Part shown: piece by piece, positions 38,663 to 48,152 of the stretch
Layout: every line of letters starts with the position of its first letter
How positions within the stretch are numbered: position 1 is the stretch's first letter
Assembly: GCA_016722285.1 (NCBI GenBank)
Contig: JADKGI010000018.1
Coordinates: forward strand, 20,971-84,970
Direction of reading: 5' to 3'
DNA: 64,000 nt
Origin: Saprospiraceae bacterium
GTDB lineage: Bacteria > Bacteroidota > Bacteroidia > Chitinophagales > Saprospiraceae
The notes under the pieces: generated by a model
Database searches by the model: none
Told to the model about the DNA's origin: nothing
Seen by the model: the letters and a program-made list of their open reading frames with translations, nothing else
Made by a program: the position numbers and the translations under genes

Positions 38663-39256
38663 ATGTTAAATCAGATAGCAATTTGTTTAATTCTATATAT
38701 GTCTCCTTCAGTTCTGTTCGCTCAAAATGCAAACGATCCAATCGAATTAGCTATTGTCGTACGGGTACCCACTTACACAGGTAAAATAAACTTTTTAAGT
38801 AAACAGATGCATAATCCGGAATTGTCATTGCAAAAAAAAGCGAAGTTCCAAAACAGTCTGAATAAGACTATTGAAAAAAGAAATGATTATTTTAATCTGA
38901 TTAAAAATGGATTTAATAGTTATTTTAAAACATGCGAAGTTTACTATATACCTGATACCCTTTACAAAGAACATCTTGATGGGAATTCAAACGTATTTAT
39001 CAATGACTCTGCAGAGATTCAGAGTTTCAATACTGAAGGTAAAAAATTCATTTACATACTCCAAGGTAAAGATGAATATCAGCTCCTCCTCACAGACCGG
39101 GATGGAAATAAACTCCAAAAACCCTGGCCTTATATGAAGAATACTTTTCTTGCAGCTTTCAAACTTTTACTGGATAAAGAGGCTTATATTAACAACCAGA
39201 TTAGATATTTTGATGAAAAAATCGCAAAACTTAAACCAGGCACTTTACAAAATTAA
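38663..39256 (+). CDS. Exported protein of unknown function
   Basis: A protein of about 197 residues when started at ATG 38663, which puts the signal peptide (MLNQIAICLILYMSPSVLFAQ) at the N-terminus; an upstream start at 38609 would bury it. The mature part is lysine- and asparagine-rich with helical segments (about 45-80 and 165-190) and a central beta region. I recognise no family and no catalytic motif. The VanX-type dipeptidase gene follows 24 bp later on the same strand, so the two may form a unit, but I infer nothing about function from that. Confidence 0.6.
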   Translation: MLNQIAICLILYMSPSVLFAQNANDPIELAIVVRVPTYTGKINFLSKQMHNPELSLQKKAKFQNSLNKTIEKRNDYFNLIKNGFNSYFKTCEVYYIPDTLYKEHLDGNSNVFINDSAEIQSFNTEGKKFIYILQGKDEYQLLLTDRDGNKLQKPWPYMKNTFLAAFKLLLDKEAYINNQIRYFDEKIAKLKPGTLQN

Positions 39257-39280
39257 TCATAATACAAAGATGTAAATTAC

Positions 39281-40030
39281 ATGAACTCAACAAAACCGCG
39301 AAACTTAGGTGCTATTTTATTGATGATTCTGATTCTTGTATCTTGCAAAGAGAATTCAAAACCAAAATTAGAAATTACAAATAAACAAGAAAACATAAAA
39401 GATGAAACCATACACAACCTACCTCCATCCGAGATAAATACACCCGATGCATCAAAAAAAGATGTCGGGAAAATAAAAAATGACACCCCATCTGATTTGA
39501 ATGAAATTACCGAAGCGGATGGAATTGTGCTTGACATCAAATACGCCGGTAAGGATAATTTTACCAAAAGAAAAATTTATGATTGTGCTCGTTGTTTCCT
39601 GCGACCTGAAGCTACTCAGGCCTTAATTGCAATAAATAATGAACTCCTTGATAAACATGGATACAGTCTCAAAGTGTTTGATTGTTTCAGACCTAAGTCA
39701 TATCAGCAGAGATTATGGGATGCAGTACCTGATCCGGATTATGTGACGCCTCCAGCTAAAGGATCTATGCATAGCAGAGGTCTTGCTGTGGATCTGACTA
39801 TTGTTGATAAGAATGGTCAAGATTTGGATATGGGTACAGAATATGATTATTTTGGTGAGGAGGCCCATCAGGATTATCAAGGCCATAATACTCAAGTTAT
39901 TCAAAACAGAATACTTCTAAAATCAGTTATGGAAAAACATGGTTTTAAACCCATCAGAACTGAATGGTGGCACTATAGTTTTAGGAGTAAAATCTATCCA
40001 TTAGATTCATGGGCCTGGAGCTGTGATTAA
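39281..40030 (+). CDS. VanX/DdpX-type D-alanyl-D-alanine dipeptidase, lipoprotein
   Basis: A 249-residue protein of peptidase family M15D. A lipoprotein signal (ILILVSC, Cys at about 22) and a polar linker precede the catalytic domain (about 75-249). Zinc and catalytic residues are in place: the SMHSRGLAVDLT motif (His and Asp ligands) and EWWHYSF (general-base Glu and third His ligand), plus the FDCFRPKSYQQ segment with the catalytic Arg. It should hydrolyse D-Ala-D-Ala released in the periplasm, for recycling or nutrient use. No vanHA or vanRS-like genes are nearby, so vancomycin resistance is not implied. Its stop is followed at once by a copy of the AGTATGTTTAAA repeat. Confidence 0.9.
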   Translation: MNSTKPRNLGAILLMILILVSCKENSKPKLEITNKQENIKDETIHNLPPSEINTPDASKKDVGKIKNDTPSDLNEITEADGIVLDIKYAGKDNFTKRKIYDCARCFLRPEATQALIAINNELLDKHGYSLKVFDCFRPKSYQQRLWDAVPDPDYVTPPAKGSMHSRGLAVDLTIVDKNGQDLDMGTEYDYFGEEAHQDYQGHNTQVIQNRILLKSVMEKHGFKPIRTEWWHYSFRSKIYPLDSWAWSCD

Positions 40031-40031
40031 A

Positions 40032-40045
40032 AGTATGTTTAAATT
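40032..40045. repeat. Copy of the dispersed repeat (AGTATGTTTAAATT)
   Basis: Fourteen bases identical to positions 6386-6399 of the inverted-repeat element, starting 2 bp after the dipeptidase stop codon. No matching inverted arm was found within 150 bp. Confidence 0.35.
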
Positions 40046-40158
40046 AACATTCTACCTTCCACTATATTTGCAACTTAATCAGACAATTTATTACTTGTTT
40101 TTTATAAGGTATAAAATATTGCATTACATTTAAGTTTTAATATAAAAATTCATATAAA

Positions 40159-41274
40159 ATGAAAAATTTACATATAAACATCAGCGTATTAGTATTATCA
40201 CTGAGTTGTATATAAGTACTTACACAGGAACTTCCTTATACAGTCAAAGGCAACATCAATGGCTTAGTATCAGGAGAAAAAGTATTTTTAACATACAGAT
40301 TTAATAAAAATGAAATAAAGGATTCAAGTGTTATTACTGATGGAAATTTTGAATTCAAAGGCAAAATTGACATTGCTCTAAAAGCTTCCTTATCGACTGA
40401 TAATGAGGGACATTCAGAAAAGTCAAAAGATTTCTATCTCGAACCCAATCAAACCACTTTTGTTACGGCTGAGACTATATTTAAAGATGCAAAAATTGAT
40501 GGAGGGCCTGTTCAGACAGATTTCATTTTACTTTCAAAGATGACAGAAAAACAAGACAATAAATATGATCTATTAGTAAAAGAATTTATGGCCCTACGAG
40601 AAGCAAAAGATAATGAGGGCATTAAAAATATGGAGGCTAAGTTTGAAGCTGTAGATCTGGAAAAAAAAGTAATCCTGAAGAAATTTGTAACTGACAAACC
40701 AGCATCTTTTATCAGTTTTTCATCTGTTTTGGAAATATCTTATATGATTGATGACGAATTCCTGACATTATATGATTTGCTTGACCCACTTTATAAGAGT
40801 TCAGAAAGGGGAAAAGAATTGGCCTCACAAATTGCAAAATCCAAAAAAACGTTTGTAGGTCAACCGCTTGAATCATTTTCGCAAAAAGATACGACGGGTG
40901 TAGAATTTTCAGTGACATCATTATCAGGCAAATACTTACTTATTGACTTTTGGGCTAGCTGGTGCGGACCGTGCAGGAGAGAAAATCCAAATATAGTTAA
41001 GGCCTATAATGCCTATAAAGACCAGAATTTTGAAATTATAGATGTCTCACTTGACTGCAAAAAAGAGGCGTGGATAGCCGCAATAATAAAAGATGGGCTT
41101 ATCTGGCATCATGTAAGTGACCCCAAAGGGTGGAAAAATGAAGTTTCCGAAATGTTTGGAATCAGATCTATTCCCCAAAAATTACTGGTGAATCCCGAAG
41201 GTAAGATTATTGCCAGAAATATAACGGGCGGCGAACTTGAATTAGCGCTGAATAAGCACCTTAAAATCAATTAA
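40159..41274 (+). pseudogene. TlpA-like thioredoxin lipoprotein with DUF4369 domain; stop codon in the signal peptide
   Basis: From ATG 40159 the frame encodes a lipoprotein-type signal (MKNLHINISVLVLSLSC), then TAA at 40213-40215, then continues in the same frame without another stop to 41274. After the stop come a DUF4369 domain (PYTVKGNINGLVSGEKVFL, with FEFKGKID), a helical linker, and an AhpC/TSA-thioredoxin domain with the redox motif WASWCGPCRREN and FGIRSIPQKLLVNP. Such proteins are envelope thiol-disulfide reductases. As no frame change is involved, one homopolymer indel does not explain the stop. It is either a real nonsense mutation or a local error around TATATAAG. An internal start at 40540 would give a protein without export signal. 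Confidence 0.75.
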
Positions 41275-41365
41275 AGAATTCTGATACTCAAGTCTTTCTA
41301 TTTGCTTATAAAAATTCTTGCCTGATTTTTAGATATGACATGAACCAAACGAGATAGGTTGATTT

Positions 41366-41683
41366 CTATCTTTTTGTTCTTGTTCTTCCTTTAGAAATCT
41401 GATTACTTCTTTGAATATATTTAATAGCTTCAATTATAAAAATCAATACCAGTGCCCCACCCACTGAGCTTATTAGATTGCCAAAAAAACCATTCATCAT
41501 GGGTACTTTAGTTATTTTAACAAGCCAGGTGCCCAAATATCCACCGATCACACCCACTACTATATTTCCAAAAAAACCGAAGCCATCACCACCTAAGATA
41601 CGACTGGCAATATATCCACTCATAGCACCGAAAAATATGGTAGCCACCAGCGACCAATCAAATGTACCTAATGACCAATCCAT
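41366..41683 (-). CDS. GlsB/YeaQ/YmgE-family membrane protein (transglycosylase-associated)
   Basis: A 105-residue inner-membrane protein with three hydrophobic helices and the Gly-rich family pattern SGYIASRILGGDGFGFFGNIVVG followed by GGYLGTWL (described here by segments). A basic tail (QISKGRTRTKR) follows the last helix. Family members are general-stress membrane proteins of unknown mechanism. Monocistronic on the minus strand, just beyond the nqr operon terminator. Confidence 0.82.
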   Translation of the reverse strand: MDWSLGTFDWSLVATIFFGAMSGYIASRILGGDGFGFFGNIVVGVIGGYLGTWLVKITKVPMMNGFFGNLISSVGGALVLIFIIEAIKYIQRSNQISKGRTRTKR

Positions 41684-41725
41684 GATAAAATTTTATGTCA
41701 AAGATATATTCTTTATGTCAAAATA

Positions 41726-41753
41726 AAAAGGGAACCATCGCTGATTCCCTTTT
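41726..41753 (-). terminator. Rho-independent terminator of the nqr operon
   Basis: On the minus strand AAAAGGGAA, a 10-base loop and TTCCCTTTT form a perfect 9-bp stem that runs into a T-rich tract (TTTTTATTTT). It lies 25 bp after the nqrF stop and before the YeaQ-like gene. The A tract on the other side means it could also work in the opposite direction. Confidence 0.7.
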
Positions 41754-41777
41754 CCAATATAATATTTTAGCTATGTT

Positions 41778-43104
41778 TTAGCCTCCGAAATCGTCAAAAG
41801 CAACATTTTCTTTAGGAATACCCCAGTCATCAGCCATCTTCAAAACAGACTGATTCATCATCGGGGGACCACAGAAATACAATTCAATTTCTTCAGGTTC
41901 GGGGTGTTTACTTAGATATTGTTCTATCACTACATTGTGAACAAATCCTTTGAATCCATCTCCTTCCGGGTCATTCAGATCTTTTTTCAATATCCAGTTG
42001 TCTTCCGGAAGCGGATTATCCAATGCCACGGCAAATCTGAAATTCGGAAATTTCTTTTCTATTTCTCTGAATTCTTCAATATAAAACAATTCTTGTTTTG
42101 TCCTTCCTCCATAAAAAAAATGTAACCTTTCGACCAGTCTTTAGGGTCTGAAAAAGGTGATACAAATGGGACCTCATCGGAGCCATTCCAGCTCCACCGC
42201 CAACATATAGCATTTCTGCTTGTGTGGGTTTTATGAAAAACTCACCGTATGGTCCTGAGATGGTAACCTTATCACCCTGTTTTCGTGAAAACACATATGA
42301 AGAGCAAATACCAGGATTGACAGCTTCATATCCATCCCATTGTCTTTTTCCATCAGGCAAAAACTTAAACTTAAAGGGTGGAGTTGCAATTCTGATCGTA
42401 AGTGAAACTATATTTCCTTCAGCCGGGTGATTCGACATGGAGTATGCTCTGAAAATAGGTTCTTCATTTACCATTTTTAGATCCCACATTTTATTCTGAT
42501 CCCAATCTTTTTGAAATTTATCTGGTCTGTCATGATACTTTGGATGGGCAGTAATATCAAAGTTTTTGAAGTCAACCTTAACTGGTGGAACGTCAATCTG
42601 AATATAACCACCAGCTTGAAAATCAAGATTTTCACCCGGAGGTAATTTTACGATAAACTCTTTAATAAATGTAGCCACATTATAATTGGATATAACCTCA
42701 CACTCCCATTTTTTAATTCCAAATATTTCTTCGGGAATTCCGATCTTCATATCCTGACGAACTTTCACCTGACAAGCCAGTCTCATTCCTTCTGCAGCTT
42801 CTTTTCTGGTCAAATGGTTCATTTCTGTTGGTAAAACATCTCCACCGCCATCATACACATGACATTCGCACATGGCACAGGTGCCTCCACCACCACAAGC
42901 AGAAGGTAGGTATATATTTCTATCTCCCAGTGTAGATAGGAGCGATGAGCCTGGTTTTGCCAGAATGGGGTTTTCCTCATCACCATTGATGATGATTTTT
43001 ACATCTCCCTGAGGCACTAATTTTTTTCTTGCATAGATCAACATGTATGAGAGACCCAGGATAACGACAGAAAATATTATTACTGATAATGCTATAAACC
43101 ACAT
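41778..43104 (-). CDS. nqrF: Na+-translocating NADH:quinone reductase subunit F, frameshift at 42113-42120
   Basis: NADH-oxidising entry subunit, about 440 residues, read from 43104 to about 42120 and then in the next frame to 41778. An N-terminal TM helix (2-25) is followed by a [2Fe-2S] ferredoxin domain (ACGGGGTCAMCECH with three Cys, and LACQV with the fourth), the FAD domain (RAYSMSNHP) and the NADH domain (GGGAGMAPMRSH and YFCGPPMMNQSV). In the frame as given the protein ends FFLWRKDK. With seven instead of eight A/T in the run 42113-42120 it reads FFYGGRTKQELFYIEEF, the conserved continuation. An 8-base homopolymer is the classic place for a read error. Last gene of the operon. Confidence 0.93.
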
Positions 43105-43123
43105 TTCTAATTCTTTTTAATTC

Positions 43124-43728
43124 TTATTTAAAAGCAGCAGGATCGATACCCATCAATCCCATAAACGCTATACCCATCAGACCTGTAAGAAAAAAAGCCA
43201 TACCCAATCCCCGCAGAGCAGGAGGCACCTGCGAGTATGCCATCTTTTCGCGTATTCCAGCAATGGCTACTATTGCCAATGCCCAACCAAATCCACCTCC
43301 AAGACCGAAAGATACTGACTGAGTAAAGTTGTACTCTTTGGTTATCATAAATAATGATGCCCCCAGTATGGCACAGTTTACAGTTATCAACGGAAGAAAA
43401 ATACCCAGTGAATTATATAACGATGGAGAAAACTTTTCAACAACCATCTCTACCAACTGTACCAATGCAGCAATAGTTGAGATAAATATAATAAATCTTA
43501 AAAAAGTAAGATCCATTCCAAAAAGACCGCCTTCGCCCAACAGATAATGGTCAATAAGCCAATTCATAGGAATAGTAAGACCGTTCACAAATATAACAGC
43601 TATACCAAGACCTAAAGCTGTTTTAACACTTTTTGAAACAGCAAGAAAAGAACACATTCTAGAAAATATGACAACGCTAGATTTTCTATGAAAGCAGACT
43701 TTATAAAAATATTGATGATATCACCCAT
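43124..43728 (-). CDS. nqrE: Na+-translocating NADH:quinone reductase subunit E, frameshift near 43659
   Basis: An integral membrane subunit of about 200 residues with six TM helices. The frame from 43657 gives 177 residues starting MCSFLAVSKSV. The missing start lies upstream in another frame: ATG 43728 gives MGDIINIFIKSAFIENLALSYFL, the usual NqrE opening. One additional G in CTAGAATG (43655-43663) reconnects them as YFLGMCSFL. With NqrD it forms the membrane pair that binds the iron centre through conserved Cys, one of them in MCSFL. It lies 20 bp after nqrD's end region and 20 bp before nqrF. Confidence 0.9.
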
Positions 43729-43746
43729 TTCTAATTTTTTAATTTA

Positions 43747-44451
43747 TTATGAAATATCTACTAACTTAGGGATACGGCTTCTTTGTATCCAGATTACGAG
43801 TGCTATTATAAACATAGCTGCCGGAGATAAAACAAATAAGTTATTGGCAGTGTACCAACTGAGCCATGACAAATCTGTTGTATTTAAAACATAATCAGCA
43901 GAAGGACCAATAATCTTGAATCCCATTAAAGAGCCCTTACCAAGCAATTCTCTAAAGAAAGCTACTATAACCAAAATAATGGCATAACCTAAACCATTAC
44001 CAATTCCGTCAAGAAAAGATTTCCAAGGCTTGTTTGCCATTGCATACGCTTCCAATCGTCCCATAACTATGCAATTGGTAATAATCAGACCAATGAATAC
44101 TGATAAATCCTTCCATATCGGGTAATTCAATGCTTTTAGCAGCAATTCTACCACTGTAACCAAGAATGCAATTATTACTAATTGCACAATCATTCTAATG
44201 GACTTAGGTATATAGTTACGAAGCGACGATGTAATAAGATTTGAAAATGCAGTAACCAAAGTCACCGCAATTCCCATAATTATTGCTTTAGTTATAAGAG
44301 TAGTAACAGCTAAAGCTGAACACACTCCCAAAATTTGAACGGTAATTGGATTATTGTCACTGAGCGGATCAGTAATTAATTTTTTTTCTTCTTTCCCAAA
44401 AGAAAATGGAGATTGCTCTTTTTTAGGTAATGCAATAACTTCAGCCATCAT
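43747..44451 (-). CDS. nqrD: Na+-translocating NADH:quinone reductase subunit D
   Basis: A 234-residue membrane protein with six TM helices. Conserved segments: DNNPITVQILGVCSALAVTT with the Cys that helps hold the inter-membrane iron site, LRNYIPKSIRMIVQ, and GLIITNCIVMGRLEAYA with the second Cys. The N-terminal 25 residues (to about SFGKEEKKL) are a longer polar extension than in Vibrio. Intact; it lies between nqrC (3-bp gap) and nqrE. Confidence 0.95.
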   Translation of the reverse strand: MMAEVIALPKKEQSPFSFGKEEKKLITDPLSDNNPITVQILGVCSALAVTTLITKAIIMGIAVTLVTAFSNLITSSLRNYIPKSIRMIVQLVIIAFLVTVVELLLKALNYPIWKDLSVFIGLIITNCIVMGRLEAYAMANKPWKSFLDGIGNGLGYAIILVIVAFFRELLGKGSLMGFKIIGPSADYVLNTTDLSWLSWYTANNLFVLSPAAMFIIALVIWIQRSRIPKLVDIS

Positions 44452-44454
44452 TTA

Positions 44455-45212
44455 TTATTTTAAAGGTTCTGATTTTTTATTCTTTAGAAAGTAAGGTTCA
44501 TAGTACTTTAAACCTCTTTCCAGCATCTCATCTACTCCTTTGCTGGTAATGGTTGCACCAGATATGGCATCAACCTCATTTGTAGGATCTTTTACACCTC
44601 CTTTCACAACAGACACAGATGTATAAATGCCCTGAGAATCATATATTTTTTTTCCTGTAAATTTAGAATACCACGACTTGTTGTCTTTTATCTCGGCTCC
44701 AAGTCCCGGGGTTTCGCCTTTATGATCAAAAGCTTCACCTGAGATTGTATTCCAGTCACTCTCAAAAGCTACATATCCCCAAATTTCATCCCACAGGCCT
44801 TTGCCTCTGACATATAATATATTATAAATTTTATTGTTTGCATCTTTAAAAATAAATATGGGCAGCAATCGTTTTCAATTGGCTTTTTAGCTTCTTTCCC
44901 CAAGTTAATATCAACCGGATGAGATGCGCCGCTGGACTCTTTTATCTGTTCCGCCGTCAACTCTTCCCCTTTGCTATTGACTACTTTCTGTATAATTTGC
45001 TTTTCAAATATATCCTGAACTTCCTTGTTAGACATGGCGTTAATATCTTTTCCAAGTTGTTCAGATACAGCCGACAAAATTCCCTTTTTATTGTAAACTG
45101 ACTCATTTTCAGTATGAATATCTTTCAAACCTGAAACCATCACCGACAATACCAATGCCACAATAACAGTCATGGCAAGGGTAAATTTTATAATATAACT
45201 GGTACTATGCAC
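44455..45212 (-). CDS. nqrC: Na+-translocating NADH:quinone reductase subunit C, frameshift at about 44870
   Basis: A subunit of about 250 residues with one N-terminal TM helix (9-28) and a periplasmic FMN domain. The first frame (45212 to about 44872) reads to KKPIEN, and the second (to 44455) continues LLPIFIFKDANNK. One missing G/C at 44870-44871 restores NRLLPIFIF, the family form. The covalent FMN site SGAT (Thr modified by ApbE) is present in EVDAISGATITSKG near the C-terminus. Its start overlaps the end of nqrB by 8 bp. Likely functional in the organism. Confidence 0.92.
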
Positions 45213-46455
45213 GGCTCAATCTTTTTTTAATATTAGACTCAATAACAAAATAATCTATAGTGGGTGCAAATGTGTTCGCAAATAATATTGCCAACATCCA
45301 TCCTTCCGGATATGCGGGATTCATCACCCTTATAATAATACCAATGCACCCAATGAAAATACCATAAATCCATTTACCTCTATTTGTTGTGGATGCGGTA
45401 ACAGGGTCTGTGGCCATAAAAGCCATTGCAAAAAGGAAAGATCCCATCATCAGATGTTGTGTCCATGTTACGGTCATGAATGGAGTTGATCCCAATGCAT
45501 TGAGTATCCAGGTAGTTCCTATAAGTCCAATTAACATTCCAGCCATTATCCTCCAGCTTGCGACCCTTGTTAACAAGAGAATTAATGCCCCAATGATAAT
45601 AAATACCTTACTGGTTTCGCCGATTGATCCTGGTATGGCTCCCCAAATCATTTGCCCTTCTGAAAATACACTGGTTACTTTTTCCCACCCACCTGCATAT
45701 GCAAGCGCCAATGGAGTGGCACCACTAAATCCATCCACTACTTTTGTGGCAGTATTGAAGGTATCAAGACCCATCCATTCAAAAATAGTATTAAAAAAAC
45801 CAGTGTGAAACCACCCGTAATCTGCTCCTGCTCCACCTGAAATTTTATGAAACCCTGAAATCCAGCACTGATCACCGGCTATGGTCAGCGGATAAGCAAA
45901 AAATACAAAGACTCTGGATAGAAGTGCAATATTCCAGATATTCATTCCCGTCCCTCCGAAAGCTTCTTTTCCGATAATGACGGCAAAAATTATTGAAAAA
46001 GTAAGTATCCATAATGGTATATCCGGTGGCATAATTAATGGGATGAGGGCACCGGTCACCAGATATCCTTCTTCCACTGCGTGCCCCTTTTTGGCCGCAA
46101 AATAAAATTCAATTCCGAGACCAACGACCATACTCACTATATATATAGGAAGCATTTTGATCAATCCATGTGCCAGTTTAAGGTGAAACCCCTCAATAAA
46201 TCCAAGATACTGGCCTGCAGCTACAAAATGTTGATGACCAATATTATAGGTGCCAAAAAGATAACAGAGCTGCATTGAGATTACAACGACTACCATGAGT
46301 CTCTTCAGATCCATACCATCTTTGATATGGCTCCCACCTTTAGTTACAGTATCCGGTGCATATGCAAATGTAAAAAAAGCATCATAAGCTGTGTGTAACA
46401 GCGGGCTTTTCTTTTTATCCGGTTCTATACTTTTTAAAAAATCTATTAATCCCAT
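45205..46455 (-). CDS. nqrB: Na+-translocating NADH:quinone reductase subunit B
   Basis: A 416-residue membrane protein with about ten TM helices, the main Na+-conducting subunit. The covalent FMN threonine motif SGAT is visible in DGFSGATPLALA at about residue 235. Family segments include TYNIGHQHF near the start and FMATDPVTASTT near the end (quinone and sodium region). N-terminal cytoplasmic segment LKSIEPD precedes the first helix. Intact; 24 bp downstream of nqrA. Confidence 0.96.
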   Translation of the reverse strand: MGLIDFLKSIEPDKKKSPLLHTAYDAFFTFAYAPDTVTKGGSHIKDGMDLKRLMVVVVISMQLCYLFGTYNIGHQHFVAAGQYLGFIEGFHLKLAHGLIKMLPIYIVSMVVGLGIEFYFAAKKGHAVEEGYLVTGALIPLIMPPDIPLWILTFSIIFAVIIGKEAFGGTGMNIWNIALLSRVFVFFAYPLTIAGDQCWISGFHKISGGAGADYGWFHTGFFNTIFEWMGLDTFNTATKVVDGFSGATPLALAYAGGWEKVTSVFSEGQMIWGAIPGSIGETSKVFIIIGALILLLTRVASWRIMAGMLIGLIGTTWILNALGSTPFMTVTWTQHLMMGSFLFAMAFMATDPVTASTTNRGKWIYGIFIGCIGIIIRVMNPAYPEGWMLAILFANTFAPTIDYFVIESNIKKRLSRA

Positions 46456-46479
46456 TTGTTTATAATAAATTCGATATAA

Positions 46480-48117
46480 TTATAATTGCTCTTTAAGTGA
46501 ATCCAGTCCTTGCCTGAGTATGGATTGAACAGGGTTTTTTGATGTACAGACAAATTCACAAAGGGCCACATCCTCTTCTGTTAGTTCTGCAAGGCCCAAG
46601 GCTTCCATCTTTTCTATATTATTAGTAATGATTGCTTTCATCAGATGTTGTGGATAGATATCCATCGGGAGGACAGATTCGTATTGTCCTGATACTACAA
46701 AAGCCCTTTTCTCACCATGAGTGTTAGTATTTGCCTCAAATTTCGTGTCGGATCCATAAGAAGGAATCGTACCTGAAATACTCGGCCTTGGAGTCAAAGG
46801 AAGTAACCACCCTAACAATTCGTATTCATTTCCTTCTTTTAGAACAGTGACCTGATCATCCCTGAATCCAAGAAAACCGTCGAGAGAAGATTTAGTTCCT
46901 GATAAAACATCACCTGAGACAACTCTGTTATTTTCGCCAATCAGGTTATTTTTAAGCAAATCACCTAATCCGGCACCCTGATAAGTTCTCACATATCCGG
47001 CATTATTGAGTTGAGATCCTGTCAGGGCTACAACCCTGTCGGCATGATACTCTCCAGTTAAAATCATTTTACCGATGGTAACAACTTCCTGAACACCCAA
47101 AGTCCAAACTTTGTCTTGGCCTTTGATGGGAGCAATATGGTGTATATGGATTCCTACATTTCCTGCCGGATGAGGTCCTTTAAACCAATGTTTTTCAGCC
47201 CCCATCGCATTGGTAAAGGCAGATGAGGGCGCTGTTGTGCCTGTAGAAGCAAGTGCGAAATGAACTTTGCGTTTTGTCAGTTTGCTCAATACATCAAGTC
47301 CAGCCTGAAATACTGCCTCATTGCCTGAAATTACTTTATTATAATCAATGGCAAGCGGAGCTGTGTCAAAAGTACTCACAAAAATATTAACCGGTACAGA
47401 ATCAATATCCGGTACCACGTCAAATGGCCGCTCATTGATCAGTGTCCATAAACCTGTCTCCAGCATGAAAGTGACAATTTCATTCCTGTCAGCTTTGTTA
47501 ATGTCTATGATTTTAAACTTTTTATACTTTATTGTTTTGTCTGCCAGTATTACAATTTCATCAATAGATCTTTTTTCTCCCCTTCTGATTTCTACCACCT
47601 CCCCACTCACAGGAGCAGCGTACATAATTTCTGGTCTTTTTTTATCATAAAACAAGATGTCACCTGCTTTTACTTCTGCGCCTGTTTCAAGGATAACTTT
47701 TGGGATAGGTGACATACCATGGAAATCTTTTGGATTAATGCCAAATCTTGTCACATGTGCTGGCTTAATGTCTCCTGATGCTTCTCCGGCTAATTTAATG
47801 TCATGTCCTTTAGTCAGGAGATGAAATGATCCATCATTGATATAGCCAGGCTTGGCTGGTTTGAAAAAATCTTTTACTCCTGGAAAAATACCAATTCCAT
47901 TTTTTTCGGGGTCCATTCCATATTTACTGGCCTCTATTTTTAATAAATTTCCAGCCAGACTCAACATAGCCCAAACTACCAAAACTGCACAGACTGCTAC
48001 AACACTATAAAGTAGTATTCCACTTCCTGAAGATGCAGTTGATGGTTCGGCAGATAAAATTTGAGCTAAAAAAGTTAAGCTTAGAGTAATGGTCCGCTTA
48101 TTCATCCTGATATCCAA
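46480..48117 (-). CDS. nqrA: Na+-translocating NADH:quinone reductase subunit A with an N-terminal membrane extension
   Basis: A 545-residue protein. Residues from about 97 to the end are the normal NqrA (about 448 residues): LLTKGHDIKLAGEASG at the start, AAPVSGEVVEIRRGEKR, GPHPAGNVGIHIHHI and the terminal CEFVCTSKNPVQSILRQGLD. In front of it lie about 96 additional residues: a signal-like hydrophobic stretch (9-22), a strong TM helix (about 33-59) and a polar linker (60-96). Known NqrA is a peripheral cytoplasmic subunit, so this form may be anchored in the membrane. The frame is continuous, so it is not a chance joining by frameshift. First gene of the operon. MNKR at 48105 is an alternative start. 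Confidence 0.93.
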   Translation of the reverse strand: MDIRMNKRTITLSLTFLAQILSAEPSTASSGSGILLYSVVAVCAVLVVWAMLSLAGNLLKIEASKYGMDPEKNGIGIFPGVKDFFKPAKPGYINDGSFHLLTKGHDIKLAGEASGDIKPAHVTRFGINPKDFHGMSPIPKVILETGAEVKAGDILFYDKKRPEIMYAAPVSGEVVEIRRGEKRSIDEIVILADKTIKYKKFKIIDINKADRNEIVTFMLETGLWTLINERPFDVVPDIDSVPVNIFVSTFDTAPLAIDYNKVISGNEAVFQAGLDVLSKLTKRKVHFALASTGTTAPSSAFTNAMGAEKHWFKGPHPAGNVGIHIHHIAPIKGQDKVWTLGVQEVVTIGKMILTGEYHADRVVALTGSQLNNAGYVRTYQGAGLGDLLKNNLIGENNRVVSGDVLSGTKSSLDGFLGFRDDQVTVLKEGNEYELLGWLLPLTPRPSISGTIPSYGSDTKFEANTNTHGEKRAFVVSGQYESVLPMDIYPQHLMKAIITNNIEKMEALGLAELTEEDVALCEFVCTSKNPVQSILRQGLDSLKEQL

Positions 48118-48152
48118 ATTGATTGGTTTAAAGAATAGTCATAAAAATGCCG

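Noticed and set aside
39281..40030. Vancomycin-resistance cluster around the VanX-type gene
   Set aside because: No vanH, vanA/B ligase or vanRS two-component genes are near; the neighbours are an unknown exported protein and a TlpA-like gene.
41778..45212. Programmed ribosomal frameshifting as an explanation of the split nqrC, nqrE and nqrF genes
   Set aside because: The breaks need changes in both directions, occur in different sequence contexts (T8 run, GG, CC) and lack a shared slippery site with a downstream structure. Sequence error fits better.
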